A DNA stretch of 64,000 nucleotides from Archegozetes longisetosus (taxonomy: Eukaryota > Arthropoda > Arachnida > Sarcoptiformes > Trhypochthoniidae): positions 8,205,855-8,269,854 of the forward strand of contig JAEMBT020000006.1 of the NCBI GenBank assembly GCA_018873245.2. The letters are read 5' to 3'. The notes under the pieces were generated by a model, which was not told the origin of the DNA, did no database searches, and saw nothing but the letters and a program-made list of their open reading frames with translations. The stretch's first letter is position 1. Every line of letters starts with the position of its first letter. The translations under genes and the position numbers were made by a program. Positions 48,611 to 64,000 of the stretch are shown piece after piece.

Positions 48611-50743
48611 TTAAGCAATAACGCATTTATTTTGCTTCTCTTGTGGATTCTCTCCTGACTCATGTCCTCCACGTTCGATTGAAATTATAAGTGTTTGGAA
48701 TAAGTCCATCACCGCCGAGTTCTCCTTTGCGCTAATCATAAACGTTAATCATTAACAAAATCATAATTTGGTTTTTAGTAGATTCTTAGAATAGGAAATA
48801 AGCTGATTATGAATACCTGACTTCAACAAAATCTGCTTTCATATATTCCGCCAGTCGTTTTCCTTCTTCTTGAGATACGCATCTTTCAAGGTGAAGGTCT
48901 ACTTTGTTTCCAACCAGTATTATTGGGACACTTCAAACAATAATCAAGAGAAACAAATTTAACTAAAACCAAAATCAACTATTAATTTTAAACTTACTGA
49001 ACTTTTCCAGTCATATCCAACAATTTTTCATATATTACTTTCACGACTTCAAATGATTTCAAGCTATTAATGCTGTTATTTAAAGGAAAATCTAACATTT
49101 AAACTAATTTATTGATATAAGCAAAATATTCTTTAATTACAAACTAATAGTAACGAATCTTCACAATTGAGAAATAACGCAAACAATTGTTAAATTGTTT
49201 GCTAAGCTGGGTAAATATTCATTCTCGTAAACTATGAGTAGTTTTGGTAAATACCTGTATACAAGACAATAGCCATGAATATCGATAGCATATGCGTGCG
49301 GAAAAATTGAATATTCATCCTGTCCCGCAGTGTCCACCAAGCGTAGATAATATTCTTGTCCACGAACTTTCAAAGTTTTAGTGAAGGCTGTAGTTGATCA
49401 ACAAAGAAAACCAGTCATTGATAAAAGCAAGAAATTCATTATCCATTTTCTATAATTCATCATTAAGATGATATAAATATTTATATTGAAAAATTGGAAA
49501 CTGCTCCACAAGTATAGGTACTTATAATTAAGAATTCAAGTTTCTAATCGATTATTCAATTTACCCACTGGATATTGCTATTGCAGCAAAATGTATTTCC
49601 TAGTCAAAGTTTATAAGTTTATTGCAATCAAGATACGATAAGAGACAATTTCTGTAATATTTTCTAATTTGAAAATTATTTATTACTTTCGAAAAAAACT
49701 GAATTTCGGTTATTATTGCTATATTTGCTTGGATATGAATTATAGAGAATTAACTATGAAAGCATTACTAGTTGAAATAACCCGAGGATTACTACAGACT
49801 GCTGCCTATAGTCTTGAGAAAATACACTTATTTGCCAGATATCCGTTTAGTGTATTTAAACAGCTACATTTAATCTATTTGTTAAGCTATGTGTTTAATG
49901 CTAAATACTTTCAAAATGCCAAGTGATACTCAAAATATATCTGAATAACTACATTATCTACTGAGTAATATTTCATAAATACCGATACATTTATATTTAT
50001 TAAAATCATTTTTATCTAAATTGCGCAGCTTTTAGATTCAAAACTTTTCATTTTTCTATTAATTGAATATCAAATCTCAGTCCTCTTAATATTTAAAATA
50101 ATAGATAAGAATATTTACACAAACTATTATTTGATTTTAGGTCAATGGAAACATTAGTTTATAATTAGACCAATAATGAGTTCAATTAAATACAAAGAAA
50201 TTTCAAGTTGAGCAAAAATTTTAAAATCATTCGTCACAACAAGTGACATAATGACCATGAACTACAAGCTCGTCGAAAATTTAATGTCTTTGATCAGACG
50301 TAAATCAATTAACCATATACCTATTAATTTGCGTGTCTATTATAGTTGGAGTCTATTTAAATCAAATTAGATTCAAGATTTGATCTGATTCTTTGTTATC
50401 ATGTAGTACTTGCAAACGTAGTCTCATATGATAACAAACACTTTAAGCTCTTAAGATAAGTCTATTAGTAATTAATCGACAAAAATATTAACTAATGATT
50501 ATTTAGACTGACTGTTTTCAATGGTTGGATCGTATGAGTCAACAAACTGTCCCTCAACGAACTGTATGGTCAGCGAAGACTTGCCTAGAAATTAACAAAA
50601 CAATTGATTATTTCGTCAAAATCGTTAATCAATCAATTGAACACAATCAAAATACAAATAATAGTAAAAATGTTAAATCAAAACAAAGACTTGCCGACTG
50701 ATCGAAATCCCATTAAAGCAATCTTTCGCTGTTTGGGCGGCAT
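48611..50743 (-). CDS. RHEB: Rheb small GTPase
   Basis: Rheb binds GTP on lysosomal membranes and activates mTORC1; TSC1/TSC2 switches it off. Six exons on the minus strand: 50743-50695, 50584-50513, 49387-49255, 49072-48998, 48930-48817, 48731-48611; 187 residues (family ~184). Visible marks: P-loop GFRSVGKSS with the Rheb-type Arg in place of Ras Gly12, switch I YDPTIENTFTK, switch [31 protein letters not shown], and the C-terminal farnesylation box CVIA. The first intron (50694-50585) has a GC donor rather than GT and is flanked by the 10-bp direct repeat GGCAAGTCTT; exon 1 codes only 16 residues and a base. Exon 1 was recognised by protein similarity ([12 protein letters not shown]). Confidence 0.95.
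50576..50695. repeat. Direct 10-bp repeats at RHEB intron 1 borders
   Basis: On the plus strand AAGACTTGCC occurs at 50576-50585 and 50686-50695, exactly at the two ends of the 110-bp first RHEB intron. Its complement GGCAAGTCTT codes the Gly-Lys-Ser of the P-loop. Either copy could serve as the coding one; only the GCAAGT...TAG choice leaves usable splice signals. Confidence 0.85.
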
Positions 50744-52368
50744 TTCAATCAAAACAGTGGATTCAAACGTTGAAGAATTGAACGGAAAGCAATTTAAATT
50801 ATTATTAGTCAAATAAATAAATATAAATAGTTGTCAAAACTTTGTTGTTAGTTCAACATGTAGTGTTGACTCTATTCAAATAATTTAAATGCTTTCATAA
50901 AATGCAGACTAAATACAAGTCTCATATATATATGTAGAGGACTTTGCGGTCAGATTTCTTGTAAAATCAAATTTAGATATAAAAACTTTTGCCGTCATTA
51001 CGAATTTTCGTTCAAAATAATTGAATATTATTTTCAAAATGCTTGAAATGGTGACTCATGTAAACAAAATTCAACCAATGATAAGTAAAGTGTAAACAAC
51101 TACTCAGGTTTTTTTGCTGAAAATAAGTTATTTCTCGTGATCTCTATTTGAGAACTTACCCCCGTTTAAAAGGATATGATTTTCTATTGAAAACTTTCCT
51201 CTTTTCACTTCGAATCATTAATAAGAAGTGATGAGATTTATATGCACTTGTGAAAATATGCTCTTTATTATTAAAATAATTTCGTTCAAGGTTAATGAAA
51301 GTAGACACAATTTGCTTGTCATTAAAAAGTACATCAGAGTCGAAGCAGTAGATTTTCAAAATCGATGGGTTTACTTAAATCGTAGGTTGAAAGTCTTAAG
51401 CTTGTTCATAAGGTATTTTAAATTTTGCTACGACTTAATCTGAGACTTATGAAAGAGATATTTCCAAATAAAAATATTAAAAAAGTTCGATCTGACCAAT
51501 ATTTTTCTCAAATAGCTTCAAATTAACTTTTAAGCACAGTGTTTGAGAAGTTAAAGAGATTTCGAATTCTTAAAATGCCAGACTTTAAAATAATTGAATT
51601 AGAAATGATGAAAACTTACTTTGAAAACGTTTGCATTAATATCCAATAGTACCTGTACTCTAAAGATATTCATTAGTGCGCAATGACCTTCTAGCCGGGA
51701 ATTGAAAAACTAGACAATAATTTTCGGGCAGTTGTATATTCATTTTAAATAAATTTGTGAAAAATCTGAATGATTGAAAATAAGAAAATAAATTTGAGTT
51801 TGTGAGTCATATAGCTATTTAGAAAAAGAAGAAATATTTGAAGACAAACTTGTAAAGCTTAACAAATAAAGAAAAAGTGCAAATCTTGTTTACCGAAAAC
51901 TTAAAGCTTAGTTCTCTAAACGCCTATAACATTTTTTAACTCGTCAGCGACGAAGAGATCTTTTTGTCGTAATATCAGTTTTTAATCAATCAATATTTGC
52001 ATTTTTAATCTTGTATTTTATTGAATAATCATTTTATAAGAATTTGCTAAATAGTATTAAATAAATAGTGTTCTTAAGTAATATAAAATTGCAAACAATC
52101 GAACAATTGTTTGGTTAGGATTTCGTTAGAATTCAAGTTTAAATGTATTAAAAGGGACGCCATTTGTATAGTTTTGTCACTAATATTAACACAATTAAAA
52201 TGGCCTCAACTCTAATGAGTGAAGGTTTGACTCATTGACTTAATATTTTCTGTTATTTTTATTTTGTTCAAATTTGATTTTGATAAGTGAGATGATCATT
52301 TTTACTAATTCAACTCTAATGCTTGTTCTGTAGTGAATGGTAGCAAAAGGACGCGAACAATACAAGAA
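50744..52368. other. Intergenic between RHEB and OGT
   Basis: The two genes are divergent and 1.6 kb apart. The interval presumably holds both promoters, but no coding exon or known element is apparent. Frames at 51156-51443 on both strands are chance. Confidence 0.5.
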
Positions 52369-58514
<6,146 letters not shown>

Positions 58515-59052
58515 TTCCATACCATTTATTTATAACAACTGTTTTAATCTTTGCATTAATAGCTCATTTAATTTGAGTAATTAGGCATTTATGTCTTCAA
58601 GTAAACAAATTCAATACTTGTCTTCAATTAATTTATCATTTAATGATTAGTTTAGTGTTAAGTTTTAAAATTGGCTAATATTTAAACAAAAATAAAAATA
58701 AAGCTATGTATAAAAAGATGTATTTCTGATTATTAGAAACCAAATTCAATTTTACTTTCAAATAAAAACCAAAAAATACTTTCATAAATTCAAAAGCAAC
58801 TCACTCTCTGATGTGTTCATTTTCAAACTACCCATATTTTGACTATAAATCGATCGAAATCAAATCAGTTTAAGGCTTTGAAAGCAGGGTAAGTACTAAG
58901 TCGAATGAAGCGCTCATTACATCATTTATGAAACATGTTTTTGAAAGCTCCTCCCACTTGTTTAGCTTTAAAGTTTGCACTGAAAAGTGTGGCTTTATTT
59001 CGATTGAACAACAAATGATTTAACATTAAATAAGAAAATATTTGTGAAAGAA
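58515..59052. other. OGT 3' UTR and MRPS30 upstream region
   Basis: The first ~190 bp are the probable OGT 3' UTR. The remainder is AT-rich and presumably carries the MRPS30 promoter. No other feature is seen. Confidence 0.5.
58691..58702 (+). terminator. OGT polyadenylation signals
   Basis: Two overlapping AATAAA hexamers (58691-58696 and 58697-58702) lie about 180 bp after the OGT stop. Confidence 0.45.
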
Positions 59053-61010
59053 ATGTCACAATTAATTAAAGGAAAACTATATTTAGGCTCATTAAGAAAA
59101 ACACAAAATTACTTGTCTCAATGGAGACAACTATCATCAGAAACGTCCATTTCTTCGTTCACCGAATCGAAAGTCGATGAGACTGAGCAAAGGGTGGCCC
59201 CGAAGCCAGTCAGTTATATGCCTGACCATTTGCCGCAATTGCGGAAACGCATAAAACAGAAGCCGTGGTGGAAATATCGATACTTTATTAATATCAATGC
59301 ATTGCCTGATGAAGAAAATGAATGGACGCAAACACCTGAATATCCGCCAATTGTTGACAACTCGCCTGAAGGTGTTAAAAAGCGGATTCGTCTGGAGTGG
59401 TATGACGCCATCAAAAGACTTCCAACAGCTCAACAGAAACAATACGAGATTGCAAAGCATTATTCACATTTGAATTTTATGTTAGAGCCAGTCTTTAAAC
59501 AATATAACTCATTGCCGTTGCAACAGTTCATAACTAGAACTCATTTGCTCAGTGGTTATTTGCCGTCAGTTTACGATAGCATTAATGTCGATTCTCTTTT
59601 AGACGACAATCTCAAGCAATCCATTCTCGATGCCATTGTTTTGCATTTATTCGAAGCAAAGCAGAGAAAACCTTCGTTTGAGTTCAGAAACTCATATGTG
59701 CCTGCGATGGGGTTTCCACCCGAACAGATTAGACTCAATGCGGCCAAAGAAGAAGACACTATTGAAGAAGTTATTGGAATCGTTCGTAGGTCACTGAGTC
59801 AAAGATATGAACACTTGGAAAAAGTTCAGGTACTTAATGATTAGAAGCATTTTGAAGATGATTACAATTTGATAAATCGAAACTTTAACTGTTGTTTCAA
59901 ACGATAGCTTGATTTGAATCCATTTGTATGTTCTTCGTGGTGGCACAAAGACTTTCCGTCTCCTATCAAAATGAAGAGGTGGTTTCCTAATCAAGAAGTG
60001 AATCAAAGCTTCACTTATAAAGGAACACATGCTCTACATCTGAGAAGCGACAAACCTTTACCACAAGTAATTATCGATTTTGCTTTGAAAATCAAAAATT
60101 CTGAGTGAAAGTCTTGAATTATGAATTTTTAATTTCTAGGTGTTGTCATTTGATGACGACCTTTGTACAAAATCAGAAATCCCTGATTACAAATATAATC
60201 TGACCAGTCAGAGTTATCACTTAAGACGTCATAATCTATCAAATATCCCCGGATTTTGGAGCGACCACTCGAATGGGTTCGACTTTCCACATCTTATTTG
60301 TCATTCAAGACAAGACTTGGTATTACGAGAACTTAGAAATGAGAAGTCATTCTCAGATACACAAGAAGTTCTAGATGGAATGGCAATCATGTCATCGTTC
60401 GCGTGGCTAAACGGGATTGCTTCTAATCTTGGATTTTCTATTTACCATGAGTTGACTTATCCTTTGGTAACCCAAGTGATTATAACAGATGGACAGTTCT
60501 GGTCTTTCTATGTTTATCAAATGAATACGCATTGCTTTCATAGTGATGTTGATACAAATCTATTACGAAATGTGTGTTGGAGTAACGGTGACCTCAAACT
60601 ATTTGATGCCTATGAAAATGGACAACTTATAGGTGTCAACGATGAAGTCCTCAAACTTATTCTTAAAGTAAGTGATCGTTGAATCAGTTTCAAATATCAA
60701 CTTGAGTTGTCTAATATATTTCATTTGAATTGTCTGTTGATAGTTTGTTATTCGTGAACCTCAACTGATGGATAATGTTAATCTTCGTCCTTACTTGAGC
60801 GAAGATACGCGAAGTGAAGATGATATCAAAGAATTGAGCTACGTGTTGAGTCGTAGATATGCGAATACAAAAAACACGTTTATCACTGCAAGGCAAAGGG
60901 TTCATTTGTGGGAAAAAATTTACAAATATCATAAGGACGCTTCCCCTACGCCTCACTTAAGGCAAAGACCTAAAATGAATTTCAGATACCCTCCGTTTTT
61001 CACACGATAA
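59053..61010 (+). CDS. MRPS30: Mitochondrial ribosomal protein S30 (mL65)
   Basis: Metazoan-specific mitoribosomal protein, named S30 or PDCD9 but placed structurally in the large subunit as mL65. Exons 59053-59829, 59908-60066, 60140-60667 and 60744-61010; 576 residues, longer than the human 439. Marks: an N-terminal part rich in basic, Ser and Gln residues, likely a mitochondrial targeting sequence; EYPPIVDNSPEGVKKRIRLEWY; NAIASLFAW-like segment MSSFAWLNGIASNLGF; TQVIITDGQFWSFYVYQMNT; NVCWSNGDLKLFDAYENGQL and NDEVLKLILK. Start is the ATG at 59053; the frame also runs three codons upstream from a GTG. The last exon adds about 80 residues beyond the human C terminus. Convergent with ARL15. 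Confidence 0.93.
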
Positions 61011-61231
61011 TTTTAATTATACTCTAATTTTACTGTACATCTTCTCAAATCAAATACAAAGTTAGTAAAGGTTTGTCTAAAATGGAATTCAACGTTAAAT
61101 AAATATTTATAGATTAATAGTCAATAAATAAACCTATTATTTGACTGAATAAATAAGTTTTACCAACAAATTAAAGTTCAAACATTGAAATGACTAAAAA
61201 TTAGTTCATACTAATGAAATGGCAATGGCAG
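61011..61231. other. Shared 3' region of MRPS30 and ARL15
   Basis: The two genes end 221 bp apart tail to tail. AATAAA at 61098-61103 and 61123-61128 can serve MRPS30. Transcripts may overlap here; nothing else is seen. Confidence 0.5.
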
Positions 61232-61774
61232 TCAGTGTCCGCTAACTGTTATCAAATCGATTAAGGTCTCTAAAGCGCTCAAAATTTGTTGCTTATTGAA
61301 TGACGAGCAGCACAGGACTCTCCACTTGTGTCCATGCATTATATTTTGAAAAAACTGTTCGAGCTCCTGTTCAGACTTGGCTCCAGACATATCCATATGA
61401 GTGCCTAGTATAAGACATGGTCGACCTTTCAGGCGATTGTTGGAGAGGACAGATTTGAGTGTTTCGCGCGCACATCTCAATTCTTCTTCACTGCTGGCAG
61501 AGTTGACCGCATAGAGTATTGCATTTTTATCAGCAAAATAATAATCCCAGAAGTGTTGAACTCTTCCTGATCCACCCAACTCTTTAATGCTGACGACAGT
61601 GTCTTTAATGGGTAATGTCTTGATATTGAATCCAATGGTAGGCTCGATGTCGGAAGTAGTTTCTCCGACGAGATGTGCTAGCAACGTACTCTTTCCAGAG
61701 CCACTTAAGCCGAGACATAGTATGTTATACTGATCCTTAACAACGAGCATCAATGGTTTATGGCATAATACGAA
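61232..61774 (-). CDS. ARL15: ARL15-type small GTPase, 5' end missing
   Basis: An Arf-like GTPase; mammalian ARL15 sits on Golgi and plasma membranes and binds CNNM magnesium transporters. From ATG 61750 the frame gives 172 residues: P-loop GLSGSGKSTLL, switch I EPTIGFNIKTLP, the ARL15-style VSIKELGGSGRVQHFW in place of the usual DxGGQ, and NSASSEEELRCARETL. The canonical NKxD is replaced by GTHMD (ARL15 has NHQD), so guanine recognition is atypical. The frame stays open upstream of the ATG, reading FVLCHKPL, which aligns with the cysteine-rich palmitoylated start of ARL15 (FRALCCKG). Acceptors TTTCAAG and TGGCAG near 61784 and 61775 fit, so the true start is probably in an upstream exon beyond 61.8 kb that I could not identify. 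Confidence 0.85.
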   Translation of the reverse strand, partial: FVLCHKPLMLVVKDQYNILCLGLSGSGKSTLLAHLVGETTSDIEPTIGFNIKTLPIKDTVVSIKELGGSGRVQHFWDYYFADKNAILYAVNSASSEEELRCARETLKSVLSNNRLKGRPCLILGTHMDMSGAKSEQELEQFFQNIMHGHKWRVLCCSSFNKQQILSALETLIDLITVSGH

Positions 61775-64000
61775 CTGCCAGCACTTGAAACGATATGAAA
61801 GAGGAAAGTGAGAGAAAATAAATTAAAAGATAAATAAATAATATGTTGTTGGTAGGCATTAAGTTAAGTTTATAAATAAAATATGAAACATTGTTTCTAT
61901 GCAGGTATATGCTAACAGTATAATAATAATTACTCGTCTAATTCCCGTGCGACATGCCGAAAAGCTGCAGTCGATCGTGTTTCGAACTCCTGGCATCTTC
62001 ACCCACACCAATACTATCTCTGAAACTTGTTTTCAGTCAACTTCTATCTCATTTACTTCTTATTTTCTACTATCCTCTAACAACTTGTCGATCATATGTG
62101 TTGGGAACAATTTGAAATTATATTAATATATATCATATTATGTTTTAAATGATTTAATGATTCACTGTTGAAAAGGGATTTTACTTATCATAATTTTGTT
62201 ATATTTTATTTAGATTATAACAAGTTATGATTTTATTTAATCATCCTATTCAATTTTGTTTAATATGTCCTAAATTAACAAATCAATTTTACGTAGGATT
62301 TAGTTTGTAATTTTAGTCAAAGAATCTCCATCTGAAGCTTCAATATTCTATCCTAAATGTGAGTCTGCGTCCTATCTCACTATTCAAAGCATCTGATGCC
62401 ACTAAAATGAGCATACACTTTATGCGATCAGTCATCCAAAAGTAGTGTTGCAAAATCACTACTAATTTTTGTTTTACTACCTAAAAGTAAAAAGACTCAG
62501 TTATTTTCATGCTACATGTAATCAAAATTAATTTTAGAAATGCTTGGTTTTTACATTTTTCAATGTAATCTCGAAAACTTAACTGTTAGTACAATAATAC
62601 CTCGATATTGTGAATGGTTGGGGAATCATAATTAATATTGACTTTAACGAGTTTTCACTATAAGCAGTTTATTTAGCATTAGTTCATGTGTTGGTAACAG
62701 ATTATTGCTTACACTACAACGAACATTAAATGCGAGCAGTTCACTTATAGAGGTATTACTGTATTGATGAACTGTTTAATGCGACCGTAGATTATTTCAA
62801 GAGTCATTTTATTCAAAGAGTAACTACACTTCAGAGCTAAACAAACTTCTCAATAAATGTGTTTATACAACAAAAATAATGTTTATACAAACGAGCGATC
62901 GATTTCAGGATTAATTAAGTAAAAACATGATATTAAAAAGAAATATTGCATTTTATTACTATAGTTTGTTTGATATTTTGTAAAACACATTCTGTAAAAC
63001 TGGAGTCTTTCAAATTGTATGCAATGAGTTAACCCGCATATAGTTAAGCTCAAGTTCGACCTTAGGCTCAGTTTTCCTGATTCTTAATATAACAACAAAA
63101 CTAATGTGAAAATTTTGCGATTATATATGAGTTTGTTATGAACTACTCTATTAAATTGAAGACTATGTTCTGTCACTAGAGATTAAATAAATGTTCAGTT
63201 ATGGCTCAACTTTCACTGAAAAGCATAACTTCGAAGTAGAGAATTAACTTATAGCTAAGCTTTAAATGACTTTTCATACAAAAATTGATAAAACATGAAC
63301 AAAAATAGAAAATCTCATTTATAACTAAAGACTGATTTTATCCAGTTTCCTCCACCTAAACACTTATTTTGATATCAAACCTGTAAATTTGATTCATTCA
63401 TCAAATACTTCAAGTCATGGATTCGCTGACTCTCATCTTATCTATAAGTTGTTACTTGGCTTTTGATAGAACTTCAAGTTATGATTGTTTAGAAAGTCTA
63501 GAGGAAAGTATCACTTCTTTATAAACTACTATAAGTTGAGGAAAACTTTCAATTATCTCAATTAGATCTGAGCAACAATAAAAAGAACATGAGATAAACA
63601 AAGAAAACAATTAAGCGTAATTAAGTTGTTTGATTTGACGCTTCTCTCACTCAAAACACTTATGCAGTTAAAGCTTTAATCGAAATTAAAAGCCAAGTGA
63701 ATAAACTTATTTATGAAAAGTGTTGCATAAGATTATAAAATGCGGATCTAAACTTCAGGGGACGTGATTTCTGTTCTTTTGAAACGGGTAAGCGTTTGCG
63801 TCGCAGTTCGTTTTATTTTCACGCATTTCAGGTATTAGGGAGACATGTACTTCAATTATTCAGCTAACATTAATCACCTACACTTAACCTAATCCGACCT
63901 AACCTAATTGAACTAAATTAACTTAATATAAGACTACAGTAAGAATGATACAAGTTTTAATCTAAATTCAATTATTTTAGACCGCTCTGTAGAGTATAAC
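61775..64000. other. Intergenic end of window
   Basis: No gene is recognised. The first exon of ARL15 should lie in or beyond this stretch on the minus strand. It contains one MITE, and a CCTAACCTAA run near 63897 similar to that at 31957. Confidence 0.5.
62590..62763. mobile_element. MITE with CAATAATACCTC/GAGGTATTACTG ends
   Basis: A 174-bp element bounded by TA on both sides. Left end CAATAATACCTCGATATTG; right end, inverted, CAGTAATACCTCTATAAGTG. Terminal repeats of about 24 bp and the TA flanks fit the Tc1/mariner-pogo superfamily. It is a sister copy of 11620-11802. Non-coding. Confidence 0.65.

Noticed and set aside
50604..50816. 70-codon plus-strand frame
   Set aside because: It is antisense to RHEB exon 1 and intron 1; the minus-strand reading matches Rheb.

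Overview
The window is animal nuclear DNA. It is very AT-rich, its genes are broken by introns mostly of 45 bp to 2 kb with GT...AG borders, and it carries metazoan genes for Elongator, receptor guanylate cyclase, PLA2G6-type phospholipase, dynactin, Rheb, OGT, a mitoribosomal protein and ARL15. Short CCTAA runs resemble the arthropod telomere unit TTAGG, and the guanylate cyclase most resembles arthropod Gyc76C. I infer an arthropod, possibly a mite-like chelicerate, but the species cannot be fixed from the sequence alone.

Layout: 1-12916 is gene-poor with small terminal-inverted-repeat elements. ELP1 (+) lies at 12933-16963. After 3 kb of intergenic DNA comes a 25-exon receptor guanylate cyclase (+), 19927-31622. 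From 31.6 to 36.8 kb is a transposon graveyard holding a hammerhead ribozyme core, zinc-finger-like debris and a decayed transposase-like gene. From 36.8 to 40.8 kb lies a 1.7-kb inverted duplication, each arm with an intronless choline/ethanolamine kinase gene. PLA2G6 (+) follows at 41313-44198; its 3' end is itself copied as a 0.5-kb inverted repeat. Then come DCTN2 (-), an unknown small membrane protein (+) sharing its upstream region, RHEB (-), OGT (+), MRPS30 (+) and a partial ARL15 (-). The last 2.2 kb is intergenic.

The genes form no operon; most are housekeeping genes with unrelated roles. Two themes recur: phospholipid metabolism (two kinases beside a phospholipase, likely coincidence) and nutrient or growth signalling (Rheb beside OGT, also likely coincidence). 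The most unusual items are the hammerhead core; the two nearby inverted duplications, one with a cluster of amino-acid changes between its gene copies; a RHEB GC-AG intron flanked by a 10-bp direct repeat; and a CpG-dense island inside the fourth OGT intron. Exon borders were built by hand from splice sites, reading frame and family similarity. Every complete multi-exon model sums to a whole number of codons.
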